DNA from: Sodiomyces alkalinus F11
Taxonomy: Eukaryota > Ascomycota > Sordariomycetes > Glomerellales > Plectosphaerellaceae
Assembly: GCF_003711515.1 (NCBI RefSeq)
Contig: NW_021167085.1
Location: 745,649 to 809,648, forward strand
Direction of reading: 5' to 3'
Length of the DNA: 64,000 bases
Shown: positions 36,089-47,909 of the stretch, in pieces
How the letters are laid out: the number at the start of each line of letters is the position of its first letter
Numbering within the stretch: position 1 is the first letter of the stretch
The notes under the pieces: generated by a model
The model's input: the letters and a program-made list of their open reading frames with translations, nothing else
The model's database searches: none
Told to the model about the DNA's origin: nothing
Position numbers and translations under genes: made by a program

Positions 36089-36915
36089 GGAAAATCCTTA
36101 ACCGTTTAACTTAGTGCCCGAGATTTTTCTATTAGCTAGCCATTTGCACTCGCCGTTACATGCCTGAAGTCGCCTCTCTCCGTAACTTTCTCTATTCAGG
36201 AGCTGCAGGACTAAGACGGAAGAGAACCGCATGTTCTTCTTCTGCCTGCTTCATCGGGCTTTGTTGAGTAGGACGCGAACCGATGAGTAACGAGGGGTAA
36301 CTAGGAGGATGTTTGGACTGTTTGGGTCCAGCCAAGAAGAAAAACCATTCGGTCTTGGTTGACCGGCCGAGACGGGACATTGATAGTGTACAACCAAGCC
36401 AGGGATATGACCTGGATCAGAACTAAACAACTACAGGGGCGGGGCATGAGAAATGGGCCGTGGGAAGGGGAGTAGCAATGTCGATGGCCCGCCCATTAAC
36501 AAAGCTGTCTCTCGGGTGTAGATCGGGCCCTATGCATGTCTACTGTGTACTGTTATCAACATACGGCACGACGGTGGTTGGTTATGGAACAATCGAGATC
36601 AGGACACTCGAAACGACTTGCTAAGACTGGAATATATTCCTTTGAACGCCACGCGGGATGCCTTCCTTTCCACCCGAGTCTACAGACTGAAGCACGCCGC
36701 CTATACAGACACAGGGGAGACAAAAAAATACAGTGGCATCCAGTGCTAGCCGTGAAGACAGGGGAACAAAAAAAGAAACAGAGGACAAAGGAAAAAAAAG
36801 GAAGAAAAAAAGGGCCACCCGCTAGTAGTAGTCATCCCCAACTTGTTATCACCATCCATTACCTGTACCTCTCCCGCCTCATCCATCGAGCGAGACACTT
36901 CCCTGAAATCCCACC
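36089..36915. other. Intergenic: convergent 3' flanks of LSM2 and SF3B1
   Basis: About 830 nt between two converging genes, holding both 3' untranslated regions. An A-rich stretch (36722-36815) is T-rich on the SF3B1 strand. No gene is supported. Confidence 0.5.
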
Positions 36916-39900
36916 TCAAAGCATGATGGCCAACTCCGGCCTGTCCAGCTTCTCCTCCTCCAGGTTGGGATAGTACGGCACCATGGCGTCGGCGCAGTGG
37001 ACGTACGCGTCGTTGTAGAGCCGCCAGTACGGCTGCCGCACCTTGCGCGCAGGGTGGAAGAGACCCGCCCAGACGTAGTTCATCACGATGCCGGGACCCG
37101 CAGCCACGCGGATGGCCTCGATGGCCTCGATGATGCGGTCGATGACGTGCGGGCTGGTTTCGAAGAGGTTCGGGTAAAGGAGGTTGAGGAGATGGACCAT
37201 GGCGTCCTCGCAGCCGAGGCCGACGACGCCCAGGGCGATGTGCTTGACGACCGACGCGGCCGTCTGCCTGTGGACCTGGTCGCGGTCGATGAGGGCATCC
37301 TCGAGCAGCGGCGTGACGGCGTAGACGTAGTCCTTGGCCATCTCGCCGATGTACTCGAAGAGGAAGGAGAGCGACTTGAGCACGCCGTTCTGCACGTTCA
37401 GTTCGGGGACGCGGTACTCGTTCATCAGGGCGGGGAGGACCGTGAACGGCGCGCACGTCTCGGCGACGATGCCGATGGCCACGGCCGTGTTGACGCGAGA
37501 CTGGCGTTCCTGCACCCGCAGGTTGTTGAGGAGGGTGGCCAGCACATCCTGCGGGCCGATGGCCTTGGCGATGAAGCCGAACGTGTTGTTGGCCGCCCGA
37601 CGGATGCCCTTTTTGTGCGCCTTCAACATGTCGAGCAGCTCGAAGCAGATGCGCATCCATTCTCGCGCGTTGACGCTCTCCGGGCCGCGGTCCGCAATCC
37701 GGCCCACGAGGTCAATGGTGTTCTCCTGCACCTTCTCGTGTCGGTTTCGGAGGATGGGCGTCAGTCTCGGGAGCAGATCCTTGATGGGCGGCTGCATCTG
37801 TGAGATGCCAACGACGGTAACGATGGACCGCAGAGCACCGAGGATGGAACCCAAGACTTCGGGATACTCCTCGCCTAGGTACTCGTACAGCACGACGCCG
37901 AGCTTACCCATGAGGGCGTCCTCCCCGCATTGCTTCATGACCATGGCGATCCGCGAGATCAGGTCGGCCGCCTGCTGCCGGACCGTGGCCGACTTGTTGT
38001 TGAGACGCCAGAGGATGGTGCTGACAATCTGGGGGAGGTACGGCTTGCAACGAGTGCCCAGCGCGTTCACGACAGACCCGAACCCGTTGAGCATGATGAT
38101 GTCTTCGACGCTCTGCTCCTGGAAGGCATGCAAGATGCCGTCGATGAGCCGTTCCTCCAGACGTTCGCCAATGTCGGCAGCGCCCAGGCTGGCGACGATC
38201 TTCTCTACCGTCTCCACGGTCATCTTCCGGTACGCTTCGCTTTCATCCTTCAGGTTGACGACGATCCGCTCAAGGATCTCGCTGACGCCGACCTTCTGGC
38301 CGATGTCGACGGTGGTCTCGACCACTTGTCTATAGTTGCGCTTGTCCAGGGCCATCCGCCTTACCCAGAAGTTCTTGAAGAAATCGTCCAGCACGTGCTC
38401 CTTCAGATAGCCGGCGGTGACACCATCGGTGGCGGCACACTGAGACACCACCTTGAGGACGACCTTCTTCATCTCCTCGTCGGGCGAGGAAAACTCCCGC
38501 AGGAGGATCTCCATGATCTGGCTCGTGTAATAGTTGGCATACTCCTCGTCCATCAGCGGAATGATGTAGCCGACGGCCTTGAGGAAGCCAGCGAGACCCT
38601 TGCCGCGCTGCTTTCGAGCACCGGTCCACAGGGGGTTGAGAATGTCGTCGAAGCTCTCGATACCGTACGGGTTGGACGCCTCGGCCAAGGCGGCGATGGC
38701 CAAGCTGGTGACCGTTCGAACCTTGGTCTGCTCGTCGTTGAGGTTGGGCGCAATACAATCAACGAGGCCCTTCAGATGAGGCAAAACGGCGCACCCCATG
38801 AGGATGGGGATCTGCTGCAGGATCTTCACGCCGGTGTGACGTGCTTGCCACGACTTCTTGCTGCGGCAGACGGCCCTCAGGAAGGGCAGCAGAGCCGGGA
38901 TACCCAGCGCCGAGGCGACGACGGCAAAGGCCCGGGCGGTGGTGTTTCGGACGTATTCGTCGACGTGGTCAATGTCAGGTCGCATGGTGCTGATCATGGT
39001 GGCCAGACCAGCGGCCTTGCTGAGGTTGGAGATGATCTCGCGGCCCTCGACACGGGCATAATAATCCTGGTCGATGAGCAGGGGCTCGATGACGACGAGA
39101 ATCTTGTGGACGTACGGACGGACGAGGTCGTCCAGCTTGTAGAGAATACGGTCAATGACCTTGACGAGCAAGTGGCGCTCTTGGTCTTCGAGGGTCTTCT
39201 CCATGAGCAGGGGGAGGATCTGGTCGAAGAGCGGACCGGCACCGAACTGTCGGGCATTGTCGGTGAGCTGTCGCAGCGCCGTCTTGCGCATGGGCGGAGT
39301 ACCGTTCTTGACTTTCAGGAGCAGCCTCATAATCTTCCTCTCCTTCAACTCGTCCACACTGAGATTGTTCTCGTCGGCGCCGTCGGTGAGTTTACCGAAA
39401 TAAGCCATGTCCTCGGGTTTGAAGAACTGCAGGTCGCCAATGCCGGGAATCTCGTTCCGAACGGGCTTACCGCTCAGCCTCACGGCGTCGGGGTCCTGCA
39501 TCATAAAGCCGGTCTGTGGCGCGGGGGTGGCCATGAGCTTATGGGCAGGGGCCCGGAGCGGGGCGTAGCCGGGGGGTGGCTCGAGGACCTTGTAGCCCTG
39601 GTCCTCGCCAGGCAGCATGGCGTCCAGCTCCTCGTCGCTGAGGGGCATGTTCCGGGCCGACATACCGGGCCCGAAGCCGGTGGGAACGACAGCACCACCC
39701 GGGGCGGCCTGCGAAGGGTGCGCCGGAGTAGCGAGGCCTTGGCTGACCATGGGCGTCGCCGAAGGAGCCTGGTCCCACCGCGAACGCTTCTTGGGGGCCT
39801 CGAGACCGGGCGGGGCGGGCGTTTGGTCCCACCGAGATCGCTTGGGCTTCGCCGACTCCCCGGACTCGGTTGCGGTGGTTGCGGTCTCTTCCTCGGCAGG

Positions 39901-40620
39901 CGTGGACGAGACATCCCATCTCTTCTTACGCTTGCGGCCGGCCGTTGCCACTTCGGTGGATCCGGCGTCGCCATTCTCCTTCTCCTTATGACCGTCAGCC
40001 AGGGTTGCCTTGGCGACATTGCCATCCTCTTCCTCGTCCCTGCCTTCGAGCTTGGCCTGAATGGCACGGCGAACGCGCTCTTCCTCCCTCTCGAGCTCCC
40101 TCGCCTCCATGACCTCGCGATAGGTAACGCCTTCCTCGGCAGCAGCAGCAGCACCAGGCTTGCCGTTGGAGGCGGCAAAGGGGTCGGCGCGCGTAGGGGT
40201 GAGGGCCCGGTCGAGCCTACGCTTCTGGTAATCGGTTTCGCGGTCGGCGATTCGGTTGCTCCGCTCGCCGCGACCGGCAAGGACGTCATCTTCCTCGACG
40301 CCATCACCACGAGCGAATTCGTCGATCAGCTCTCTGGATGCCGTGTACTGACCGACGAGACGCCGCGTGTTGTCGGGCCCGTCTTCCATGTCCTCATCTT
40401 CGTTGTTGCCCGCAGGGATGGACGTGTTGTAGCCGGCAAACTTGTCCGCCTCGTTTCGGTCGTACAGGTCGGTATCAAACGAATCGGTCAGCTTCTGCTT
40501 GGTGCCCGCATCGTTGCGTTGGTTGGAAGGATCGAAAGTCCGAGAGCCCTTTTTGGCAGTGGCGGCCGCGTTGCGCTCCGCCTGAAGCTTGCGGATGGTC
40601 TCGAAGTCTGCGTCAGACAT
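36916..40620 (-). CDS. HSH155: Splicing factor 3B subunit 1 (SF3B1/Hsh155/SF3b155), single exon, 1234 aa
   Basis: Begins [20 protein letters not shown] and ends [10 protein letters not shown]. The disordered N-terminal third has three U2AF-ligand-type motifs with basic residues before a tryptophan: R234-W235, R263-W264 and R281-W282 (RWDQ twice). In the family these contact UHM domains such as that of U2AF65. The remaining two thirds are HEAT repeats, including [39 protein letters not shown] and [20 protein letters not shown]. By alignment from memory, K633 and K599 correspond to human K700 and K666 and both are the wild-type lysine. The protein is the scaffold of U2 snRNP SF3b and helps recognise the branch site. 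The gene has no intron in its 3.7 kb. A 971-codon frame on the opposite strand is a composition shadow. Confidence 0.97.
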   Translation of the reverse strand: MSDADFETIRKLQAERNAAATAKKGSRTFDPSNQRNDAGTKQKLTDSFDTDLYDRNEADKFAGYNTSIPAGNNEDEDMEDGPDNTRRLVGQYTASRELIDEFARGDGVEEDDVLAGRGERSNRIADRETDYQKRRLDRALTPTRADPFAASNGKPGAAAAAEEGVTYREVMEARELEREEERVRRAIQAKLEGRDEEEDGNVAKATLADGHKEKENGDAGSTEVATAGRKRKKRWDVSSTPAEEETATTATESGESAKPKRSRWDQTPAPPGLEAPKKRSRWDQAPSATPMVSQGLATPAHPSQAAPGGAVVPTGFGPGMSARNMPLSDEELDAMLPGEDQGYKVLEPPPGYAPLRAPAHKLMATPAPQTGFMMQDPDAVRLSGKPVRNEIPGIGDLQFFKPEDMAYFGKLTDGADENNLSVDELKERKIMRLLLKVKNGTPPMRKTALRQLTDNARQFGAGPLFDQILPLLMEKTLEDQERHLLVKVIDRILYKLDDLVRPYVHKILVVIEPLLIDQDYYARVEGREIISNLSKAAGLATMISTMRPDIDHVDEYVRNTTARAFAVVASALGIPALLPFLRAVCRSKKSWQARHTGVKILQQIPILMGCAVLPHLKGLVDCIAPNLNDEQTKVRTVTSLAIAALAEASNPYGIESFDDILNPLWTGARKQRGKGLAGFLKAVGYIIPLMDEEYANYYTSQIMEILLREFSSPDEEMKKVVLKVVSQCAATDGVTAGYLKEHVLDDFFKNFWVRRMALDKRNYRQVVETTVDIGQKVGVSEILERIVVNLKDESEAYRKMTVETVEKIVASLGAADIGERLEERLIDGILHAFQEQSVEDIIMLNGFGSVVNALGTRCKPYLPQIVSTILWRLNNKSATVRQQAADLISRIAMVMKQCGEDALMGKLGVVLYEYLGEEYPEVLGSILGALRSIVTVVGISQMQPPIKDLLPRLTPILRNRHEKVQENTIDLVGRIADRGPESVNAREWMRICFELLDMLKAHKKGIRRAANNTFGFIAKAIGPQDVLATLLNNLRVQERQSRVNTAVAIGIVAETCAPFTVLPALMNEYRVPELNVQNGVLKSLSFLFEYIGEMAKDYVYAVTPLLEDALIDRDQVHRQTAASVVKHIALGVVGLGCEDAMVHLLNLLYPNLFETSPHVIDRIIEAIEAIRVAAGPGIVMNYVWAGLFHPARKVRQPYWRLYNDAYVHCADAMVPYYPNLEEEKLDRPELAIML

Positions 40621-41066
40621 CTTGAATCACCGGTATTCTGGTCTCATGTCCCCGGAGGATTGAAGAGTGGCCGTACGACGTCGCAGGTGCGCATCAGTAT
40701 GATTCAATTAGATCTTTTGATAGAAGGGAGATGTGGGGGTCGGAAGAAAAAAACGGTGATGCGTTTGGATAGATGTTGCGGTTGTTGTCTCGACTTGGTA
40801 AAAGGTTCAAGTTTGCACTTGGGCGACGCGAAGACCCTTCTTTGATTTGCTAATGCCTCAAGCCCAAACCACTTTGATTACCTCAGCGGGTCCCAGACCG
40901 GTATTGGACGAAGAATTCCGGAGTGATTACCTAAGCTAAGGTACCTTTCGCTGCTCCTCGTACTCTAAATTGAACCCGAGAATGGACAAAGTATCGTGAA
41001 CCAGTTGTTGGAGGGTCTTTGAGTATTACAACAGGACTTCTATTTCTATTCTAGATGCCAAGCATC
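40621..41066. other. Intergenic: SF3B1 upstream region and OGG1 3' flank
   Basis: About 450 nt. The SF3B1 promoter should lie near 40621-40900. A CCTAAGCTAAGGTACC word lies at 40931-40946. Nothing else was recognised. Confidence 0.45.
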
Positions 41067-42474
41067 TCACTTCGATTTAGCTTGTGACCGCGTCCTTCGG
41101 CGTTTAGGGGATTGTTCTACGACGTCCTCAGCCACACCTACCGTCACCTCGACTTTGATATCTGTTTGCGTTGCCCTTCGCCTCCTTTTCGTTCTGTTAC
41201 TTACGACCTCTGGAACTCTCAGTCCCTCCTCTTCTTCCTTTTTCACCATGACAACCTCACCCTCCTGCTTCGTAATCTCTTCCGTCTTGGCACCATTGCC
41301 ACGTTCCGAGAACGTCTTCAAGTCCGCCGTAAACAAGACCGAATGCGCCCAGCCGGCATAGGCTCCCCAAAGCTCCCTAAAATGATCGCCCACCGCATCG
41401 TACATGGCCTTATTCAACGTTTTGGCCTTGGCCTTGCCGAACTTGTAATCCCGCTGCGCAATTTGCCAGACGTGCGTGTCGACGGGCACTGCCTCGCCCC
41501 ATCCCAGCCCCATGAGACACACGCAGTCTGCCACCTTGGGGCCCACCCCAGTGAGCTCCAGCAGCTTCTCATGGGCCTCCTTGTACGTCGCAGAGGGTAG
41601 GCCGTCGGCCTCGGGCGCTCGCCGGAAGTTGGGATTGTCCGGGTTCGTCAGGCTGTCCAGCCATCCCTTGGGCCTTTCGTGGGCGACGATCCGGGCCGTC
41701 TGGACGATGTATTTGGCCCGGTACCCGAACCCCAGCTCGCGAAGGTGCGCCTCCACCTCCTTGGCGCAGAGTGCTTCCGGCGTGGGAAAGTCGTGGAACG
41801 CCTCGCCGCCGACATGGCCGATGAGTGGGCCGTAGTGTTGACAAAGTTTGAGGACCTAAAACGACCATGTTGATCAGAGTGGGGTGCAAAAGAGACCTCT
41901 TATCTTGGGGGATTAGACTTACCATCTGAGAGATTCTAGAGATGTTATTATTGCTACTGCAAATAAACGCTATGAGAGTTTCCCAGGCATCCTGGCTCAG
42001 AATTCGGACCCCTTCAAACTTGGGTGCCCGTTTCCGAAAATTGGGATCCGCCGCCGACCACTGCTCATACAGTGACCCTAAGTCGAGTTTCAGACTCAAG
42101 TAGTGCCTGAGTAGGTCTTCCGTGCCGTCTTGTAAGACATTTGCGTCGGAGACAGGACTCTTCGTCGACAGAGGCGGAGTAAGAAACTCATTCCTGGTGG
42201 CGGGCCATGTAACCCGGTAATGGAGGTGAGTCGAATCCTGCTTAAGAGAGACGACGCGCCCATGTAGCACACAAGACCTAGTGAGTCCATGTTAGCTTCC
42301 TGGGAAAAGTCCTCGAGTGGACATATAACGTATAATAAAATCAAAGGGTTCGAACCATTCGTCATTGAGTTTGCGCCAGCGAAAGGATTGTCCACATCGA
42401 AGCGTCGTGTCGATGCAGAGTTCCGTCAGGTTTACTGGTAACCGGCTCCATGCCGACACTTTCGCAGCAGCCAT
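41067..42474 (-). CDS. OGG1: 8-oxoguanine DNA glycosylase/lyase OGG1, three exons, 420 aa
   Basis: Exons are 42474..42356, 42277..41923 and 41855..41067, all in phase. The N-terminal domain has LRCGQSFRWRKLNDEW joining to SCVLHGRVVSLKQ across intron 1 (78 nt, AGCTAACAT branch). The glycosylase core has CSSNNNISRISQMVLKLCQ across intron 2 (67 nt). The helix-hairpin-helix-GPD motif LTGVGPKVADCVCLMGLG carries the expected Schiff-base lysine K265, and VPVDTHVW carries the catalytic aspartate D284. N149 and R154 match the base-contacting positions of the human enzyme. The C-terminal 60 residues are Lys/Arg/Glu-rich, ending PKRRRTRSQAKSK, a likely nuclear-localisation signal. The enzyme excises 8-oxoguanine paired with cytosine in base-excision repair. 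The intron 1 donor (GTTCGA) is weak, but both phase and family fit require it. Confidence 0.95.
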
Positions 42475-42905
42475 GATTTACGCCATATACAGAGAGATGC
42501 GTATATTATACGTCTGCGGTAAGATGAGTCCACAGTATCCCGTCTGTTGATGACAAGCCAATGTCACCGCTTGGACATGTCCTGTTCACGACTTGGAATG
42601 TCAGTTCAGTTCAGTTCAGGGGGGCATCGTCATTTTAAGATCACGTGAGCATTTTCCCAACTAAGTACCTAGGTACAGGAAATCGGTTCGACGACGACTG
42701 TCTGCACCGGTACGAGTTCATGGTCATCCAGAATCGCAAGAACAGCCTTGGGAAGCATATAATTATGAAAGACCTCCATCAAACGTATGCCTCAGCATTT
42801 ATGCAGCAAATGGTATCATAACGTGGCTTTGGTACAGAGAACTCAACAGCGCAGAACCCCCCCATCTGAGCTAGATGTCCAATCATTCCACCCCTTTCTC
42901 CCGTC
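42475..42905. other. Intergenic: OGG1 upstream region and ALG6 3' flank
   Basis: About 430 nt. Two short repeats occur: GTTCA units within TCAGTTCAGTTCAGTTCAGG (42601-42620) and a palindromic GTACCTAGGTAC at 42666-42677. No gene is supported. Confidence 0.5.
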
Positions 42906-44808
42906 TTATTTGGTCTTCCTCAAGTCAGCCACTTTCCCCTTCCCTTGCCCTGCCACCGGCAACAGGTCACTCTGCACAACGAGCTGCCACAGGCACCAGA
43001 GGTAGCACAGAACAAACCCAGCACAGCCGATACCCACGTTGACCACGACCCAGAGGTCCGGCTTGTCGGCCGGCGGCATGATGAAAGCCTCCACGACATG
43101 CCACGCGGCCATGGCCGCATAAAAAACGCCATGGAGTACGGCTGTTCCCCATTTCAGCCAGGGAGACTGGCCGTCCGGGAAGTAGGCGCTCAACGACGTC
43201 GGTGGAAGGCCAAGGAGATAGGCCCAAAGCAGCGTAATGACCGCGTACGGCACGCCAAGGTCGACGCGCTGCAGCAACGGGAACATGGTCCACGCACCTA
43301 ACAGGTTCGCGAAGCCGACCCAGGCGCGGAAGTCGCTGTCCCTCGACAGGCCTCGCTTGCCCGTGAGCATGAGCGTCATGGGCATCAGGGGAAGCAGAAC
43401 GCTCTTCTCGTGGACCTGGTAGCTGAAGAGGAAGAACCCCCATGCGGTGGCCGCTAGCGCGGCCGGCAGGAGCTGCTTCCGAGGTCGGAGGAGCAGAATC
43501 AGATTCGGCGGGATGATGGACGCGAGAGTGAAGACGAGAGCTGCCTTCTGGAGAAGATCGGAAGGATATTTGCGCAGTTTGATGACGACGTTAAGGGCGC
43601 ACCAAAAGTTTGCGACCTTGTCCTCGAATAGCCCCCGGGCAAAGGGGAAAATCCTATGCACCATCTGCAGCAACTGCTCAATGACTGGATAGTAGCTGGC
43701 CTCGGGATCGAGGTAGTGGGCCAGCTGGGGGAAGAGCGGAAGAGAAGGAGGCGGGCCGTCGATGCCTGGGTGAGGGCCGATTCCTCGGCGCACATCGTAG
43801 AGTGTGCCTAAAACAATAGGCAGGACAAGAATGGCGAATGCAGCGATCGTGACTAGCGCTATGCCAATAAATCGGGACGGGTTGAGCCTGGGCGAGATGC
43901 AGATGCCCAGCAGGAACGAAAATATAGCAAAGGCGTAGTAGAGCGCCATCTGCTTGAACCCCAGCGCAGCGACGAAGAAGACAGCGGACCACATGTACCG
44001 CCCGGCAAGTATGTTGGACAGGGTGGCGATGACGAATCCGAGCATGACCGTGTTATACTGGAAGTGCACATGGTCAATGAGTATGGTCGCAGGCTGCATC
44101 AGAATGGCAACCAACGCCAGTGATGCAGACCAGGTCGATGCGCCACAGGCCCTGCTGAATCTCCTCACGAAGATCACGGTGGCAGGGATGTAGATGAGGT
44201 ATTCTGACACCATGGCGGTAGCTCGCATGAAAATCTTTAGCGTCGGGTCTTCCAGGCCTCGTGAGGTGTACAGGGCGAACCAGTCCGGGTTGACGAGCGC
44301 GCCGATCCGACCACAGAGCCAGCTATGGTACGCGGTCAGTGGAGGGTAGTCCAAACCCCACCACTCCAGGTCGTGGAAGTACCACTGAGAGATGGGGAGC
44401 TTCGTCGTAATCTCCATCCAGTGCCTTTGGGCTTCGTAGTCGCCGAACATTGGGGGCTTTTGGTGTCCTTCGAGACCGGCAAGTGTCAGCCCAGCCCAGC
44501 CCATGGTGAACCGAGTGTTTTTCTCTTTCTCCCTTTCTCTTCTCTTCCTTGTCGCACTCACCTGAATATCCCCAGAGGCCAGCAGCCCAGCGAAACAGTC
44601 CCACGGCCATCAGGATGAATGGTAGAACGTTCCATTGCGAGGTCGATCCCCGTGCCGGCCATAGCAGTGAAGCAAGCGGGAACAGAGGCGTCTTTATAAC
44701 AGTTTCGCTAGGGGAAAGAGTGTTGTCGGTGATGCTGGTTCGTAGCTGGGACGCACCGGCCGGCTTCTTTGCCCTGTTGCGGGGCTTGTGAGGTGAAGGA
44801 CCGGCCAT
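42906..44808 (-). CDS. ALG6: Dolichyl-P-Glc:Man9GlcNAc2-PP-dolichol alpha-1,3-glucosyltransferase ALG6, 602 aa
   Basis: Exons are 44808..44562 and 44467..42906, joined by a 94-nt intron (GTGAGT donor, GGCTGAC branch, AAG acceptor). The junction reads GLWGYSG-HQKPPMFGDYEAQ, matching the family. Hallmarks are GDYEAQRHWMEIT (D92 is the conserved acidic residue of the first luminal loop), WYFHDLEWWGLDYPPLTAYH and about a dozen hydrophobic membrane segments, ending in a basic cytosolic tail. ALG6 is a GT-C enzyme of the endoplasmic reticulum that adds the first glucose to the lipid-linked oligosaccharide for N-glycosylation. The length is close to other fungal ALG6 proteins. ALG8 is the nearest alternative, but the PPMFGDYEAQRHW block favours ALG6. 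Divergent from palC, with 580 nt between start codons. Confidence 0.94.
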
Positions 44809-45388
44809 TGTTCCCGAAGTAAACGAGTGAAACTCAGGCTGGCTGCATGGAGATTGCAGTATGCCTGCGAAGTGGCTGGCTGGCCGAGATTCCGGCTCAA
44901 ATTGGTGGGCAAGATGCTGGGGATTTGGTCAATTATTGCATGTTTACGACGTGGTGTCAAGGCTAAGGTACAATACAAGATCCGAAGCTTGCCTTTGGTT
45001 ACACGGCAAGTACCAAGTACCCCGGATGCTTGACCTCGATTAGTCAGCAATATACGGTGTTGCCTTAGCCGCGAACACGTCCCAGGTTGAGCTTCTGACT
45101 GTACCTTAGCTGTATAAGGTAAGGTAAGGTAAGCTAAGTATACTGTATGTACACGGTACCTCGCCATAGAAAGTGAACACTCTGGACAGGATGAGATCGA
45201 TAAATTTGCCGACGGTGCGACATCATCGCTCCTTATCTTATCTTGGCATCAAGGTACCTTAGGTACCGGGCTACAACGTCCATACCCAGGACTGCGACCT
45301 CAATCCCATCCATATTCTTCTCCCAAGACCTCGTCTTCCTTCATGCCATTGTTTTCTGCGCCTTGGTGAAGAGGCAAACCACTCCACC
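44809..45388. promoter_or_regulatory. Divergent promoter region between ALG6 and palC
   Basis: Contains runs of TAAGGTAAGGTAAGG (45113-45132), TACCTTAG/CTAAG words and a palindromic AAGGTACCTTAGGTACC (45251-45267) near the palC start. No TATA box stands out; the palC leader is C/T-rich. Confidence 0.45.
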
Positions 45389-46978
45389 ATGCCTTTCCCC
45401 TTTGTCCTTCCAACCACTTCATCCTTTTCCTTTTCTGCCTCCTTTAGATGCGACTCCCACCCCTCGCTGCCCCTCACTGCCAGCACATATCGCGGGGTAG
45501 TCCGTGATGCCCTCAAGAAGCACAAACGCCTGCCATCCTCGGCCCAGTCCCCTCATCTCTCTTCCGTCGTCTCTTCCTTGACCAGCTACCTTCCCTACCT
45601 GCTGGCCATTGACGCCGGCGTCCACCAACGGGGACCCCTGTCGTCTGAAATCAGGGTCACCCTCCAGGACACACCAGCCATCGAATGGCGTCCTACGCTT
45701 TCTGACACCGCAGTCCCTGGTCGCGAACCGCCCCGGGTAAAAGTCCGTCATCTGGACCATGAGATCGCCTTCGCCCTGTCTACCCTGGCCGAGGCCTATA
45801 CCTTAGTCGGCCGATCCGCCCTCCATCCGCTCTACGTGACATCCGCCGCCGTCCCCACCTCCGAAGAGCGAACCCTCGCTATCCAGACGGCGACTAGACA
45901 CCTCCTTGACGCCGCCTCCATCTACGAATACCTAGCCACCCGCGCCGACACCAACACCTCTGTTCCCTGCGCCGATATCGCCCCGACCACCCTGCGCGGT
46001 CTCGCCGCCCTCGCCCATGCCGAGGCAACCCTCCTCGCCGTCCTCAAAGACGACCCCTATCCAGCCATCGTCTCCCAGTCCCGCAACGAGACCGACCGGG
46101 AATGGATGTACAAGTCCCCCGACATCCCCAAGGTCCGCGCCCACCTGTTCGCCCGCCTCTGTCTCGCCGCCGCCGAGCACGCCGCCAAGGCCTCCTCGCT
46201 CTGCCAGACCCGCGTCCCCACAACGGGAGACGGTGGTGGTGGCCCCGGAGCGGCTGCCGCCGGAAAGGTAAACGACGCGTTACTGCGTTACCTCGAGGAT
46301 ACGCGGCGGACGTGTCGCGCCCGCGCCTGCCGCTTCTTCGGCATCGACGCCGAACTGGGCGGCCAGACCGGCACGGCGCTCGCCTGGCTTCGTGCCGGGT
46401 TGCAGGAGCTGGGCGTCGAGTCTCGCGAGGCCGCCGCCCCTCGCAAGGGTGGTCTAAGCGCCGGGTTGAGTCGCTTCAAGAAGGACTGGGCTGAGAAGCG
46501 CGAGGACAAGCGGGTCGAACGGGAGGCTGCGTGGGGCGCCGACGGCGGAAGGCTGGAAGAGACGCGGGTCATTGAGCATCTCGAGGCCCAATGGACCAAG
46601 GTCAACGACATGGTAAGTTTTAGCCGCCGTAAAACCGAGCAGTCATGAGAACTCCCAGGTTCTTCCCCTCTCCAGAATTTGCTCACCAACAATCCCCAGA
46701 TCGCTTCACAACCCATCCCTCCAACGGGCCCGTTGATTGCCCAGATGCCCTCGGGTCGCGATATACACGTCGTCAAACCATACCAAGTCCCCCAGCTGGA
46801 TCGGACTGTATTAGAGGCGACGCGGGCGCCGCCGGATAGGACCGATGACGGTGTCGGCGTAGGGGACGGTTTGAGTTCGGACGAAGAGGCCGAAGTTGGG
46901 GATAGGGCTAAGCAGGTGCCTGTCGGTGCATACCCCGGTTCAAGGCCGGATCATGGCAGCAGGAGCTCGTATTACTGA
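45389..46978 (+). CDS. palC: pH-response regulator PalC (BRO1-domain protein), 508 aa
   Basis: Exons are 45389..46612 and 46676..46978, joined across a 63-nt intron (GTAAGT...CCAG) that falls in phase 0. The product opens [19 protein letters not shown] and has [20 protein letters not shown], a PalC signature, then a BRO1-like helical region with [26 protein letters not shown] and [19 protein letters not shown]. The C-terminal part carries [20 protein letters not shown] followed by an acidic disordered tail. In Aspergillus PalC links the ESCRT-III subunit Vps32 to the ambient-pH signalling complex at the cell cortex, which leads to cleavage of the PacC transcription factor. The intron must be removed; the unspliced frame stops at 46648, losing the conserved PYQVP region. 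Confidence 0.93.
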
Positions 46979-47909
46979 ATAGGACCACCTCTCGGACCTG
47001 CAAGATCCATCTATGCGGTACGCTTGCAGACAACGTCCCTTTTAGGGTCTGGTGAAGCCCCTATTCCAGCCAACAGATACGACATATAGATACCCCATCA
47101 CGACGAATGCACAGCAGCTCAGCGACAAATTCCTTTATCAATTCTGCTTTCACCTGCCTGATGGCCCATCGCACCTGGCCCTAATTACGACCGTCATCGT
47201 AGGTAAAATAAAATACGCACAACATGGGGGTATAACGTCGAACAGCTGGTACTTACATGCCATGAATGCAAATCAACCCTCTCCATCTTCTCTTCACCCT
47301 TCCCCTTCCCACCTGCTTCCCTTGCCTCACTCTTACGAGTGGGCCCCCTTGGTCCAGTCCCTACGCAACTCCCCTTTTGCGCACAATGTCCGTTAGAAAT
47401 AGAAGAGAAAAGAGAAGAAAACAAAAGAGCGTGCGCGCTTCCTCGAGGAAACGAGACATCAGACTCGAACGCCATTCGTCTTTCATGACGAGCGAGAGAC
47501 GAAAGTTTTCCTTTCAGCCTCGGGCCTTGGGGAAGACAAGAAATTAAGGGGAAATATCAGACATTAGGACGACCGGCCATGGGCTCGACTGTTCTCTCCT
47601 TGCTCCAGAAACCAACTCCCGGCCCCTTAGTTCCAACAAACGCCATGCTGGATGTGCAATACAAGAAGATCAATCAAGGGCCGGGTGAAAAGGCAAGCGC
47701 GAGAAATAAAGACGAAAATAAAATCCGAGAAAAAAAATCGACGGTAATGGGAAGAAAAGAAAATGCTAAGCTTGGCTTGCTAAATGGCGCTTAAGCGTTT
47801 GTAGAAAAGAAAAACGTGCAGGTATCCCTCGTTTCTGTTTATGGTCCAAAGCACATGTCTCATGATGACCGGAGGCAAAGGCCAGAGAGTCGCAGAGAGT
47901 TCCCCCCGT
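46979..47909. other. Intergenic: convergent 3' flanks of palC and the KAR9-like gene
   Basis: About 930 nt containing both 3' ends. A-rich stretches are present (47395-47440 and 47690-47765). Frames here are short and without domains. Confidence 0.5.

Noticed and set aside
37930..40845. A 971-codon open frame antisense to SF3B1
   Set aside because: It mirrors the SF3B1 exon, and its composition (Val/Asp/Leu/Gly-rich, no domain) is what the reverse complement of GC3-rich codons gives. SF3B1 on the other strand is unambiguous.
42343..42360. GGTTCGAACC resembling a tRNA B box
   Set aside because: No A box or acceptor stem pairs with it; it sits at the donor of OGG1 intron 1.
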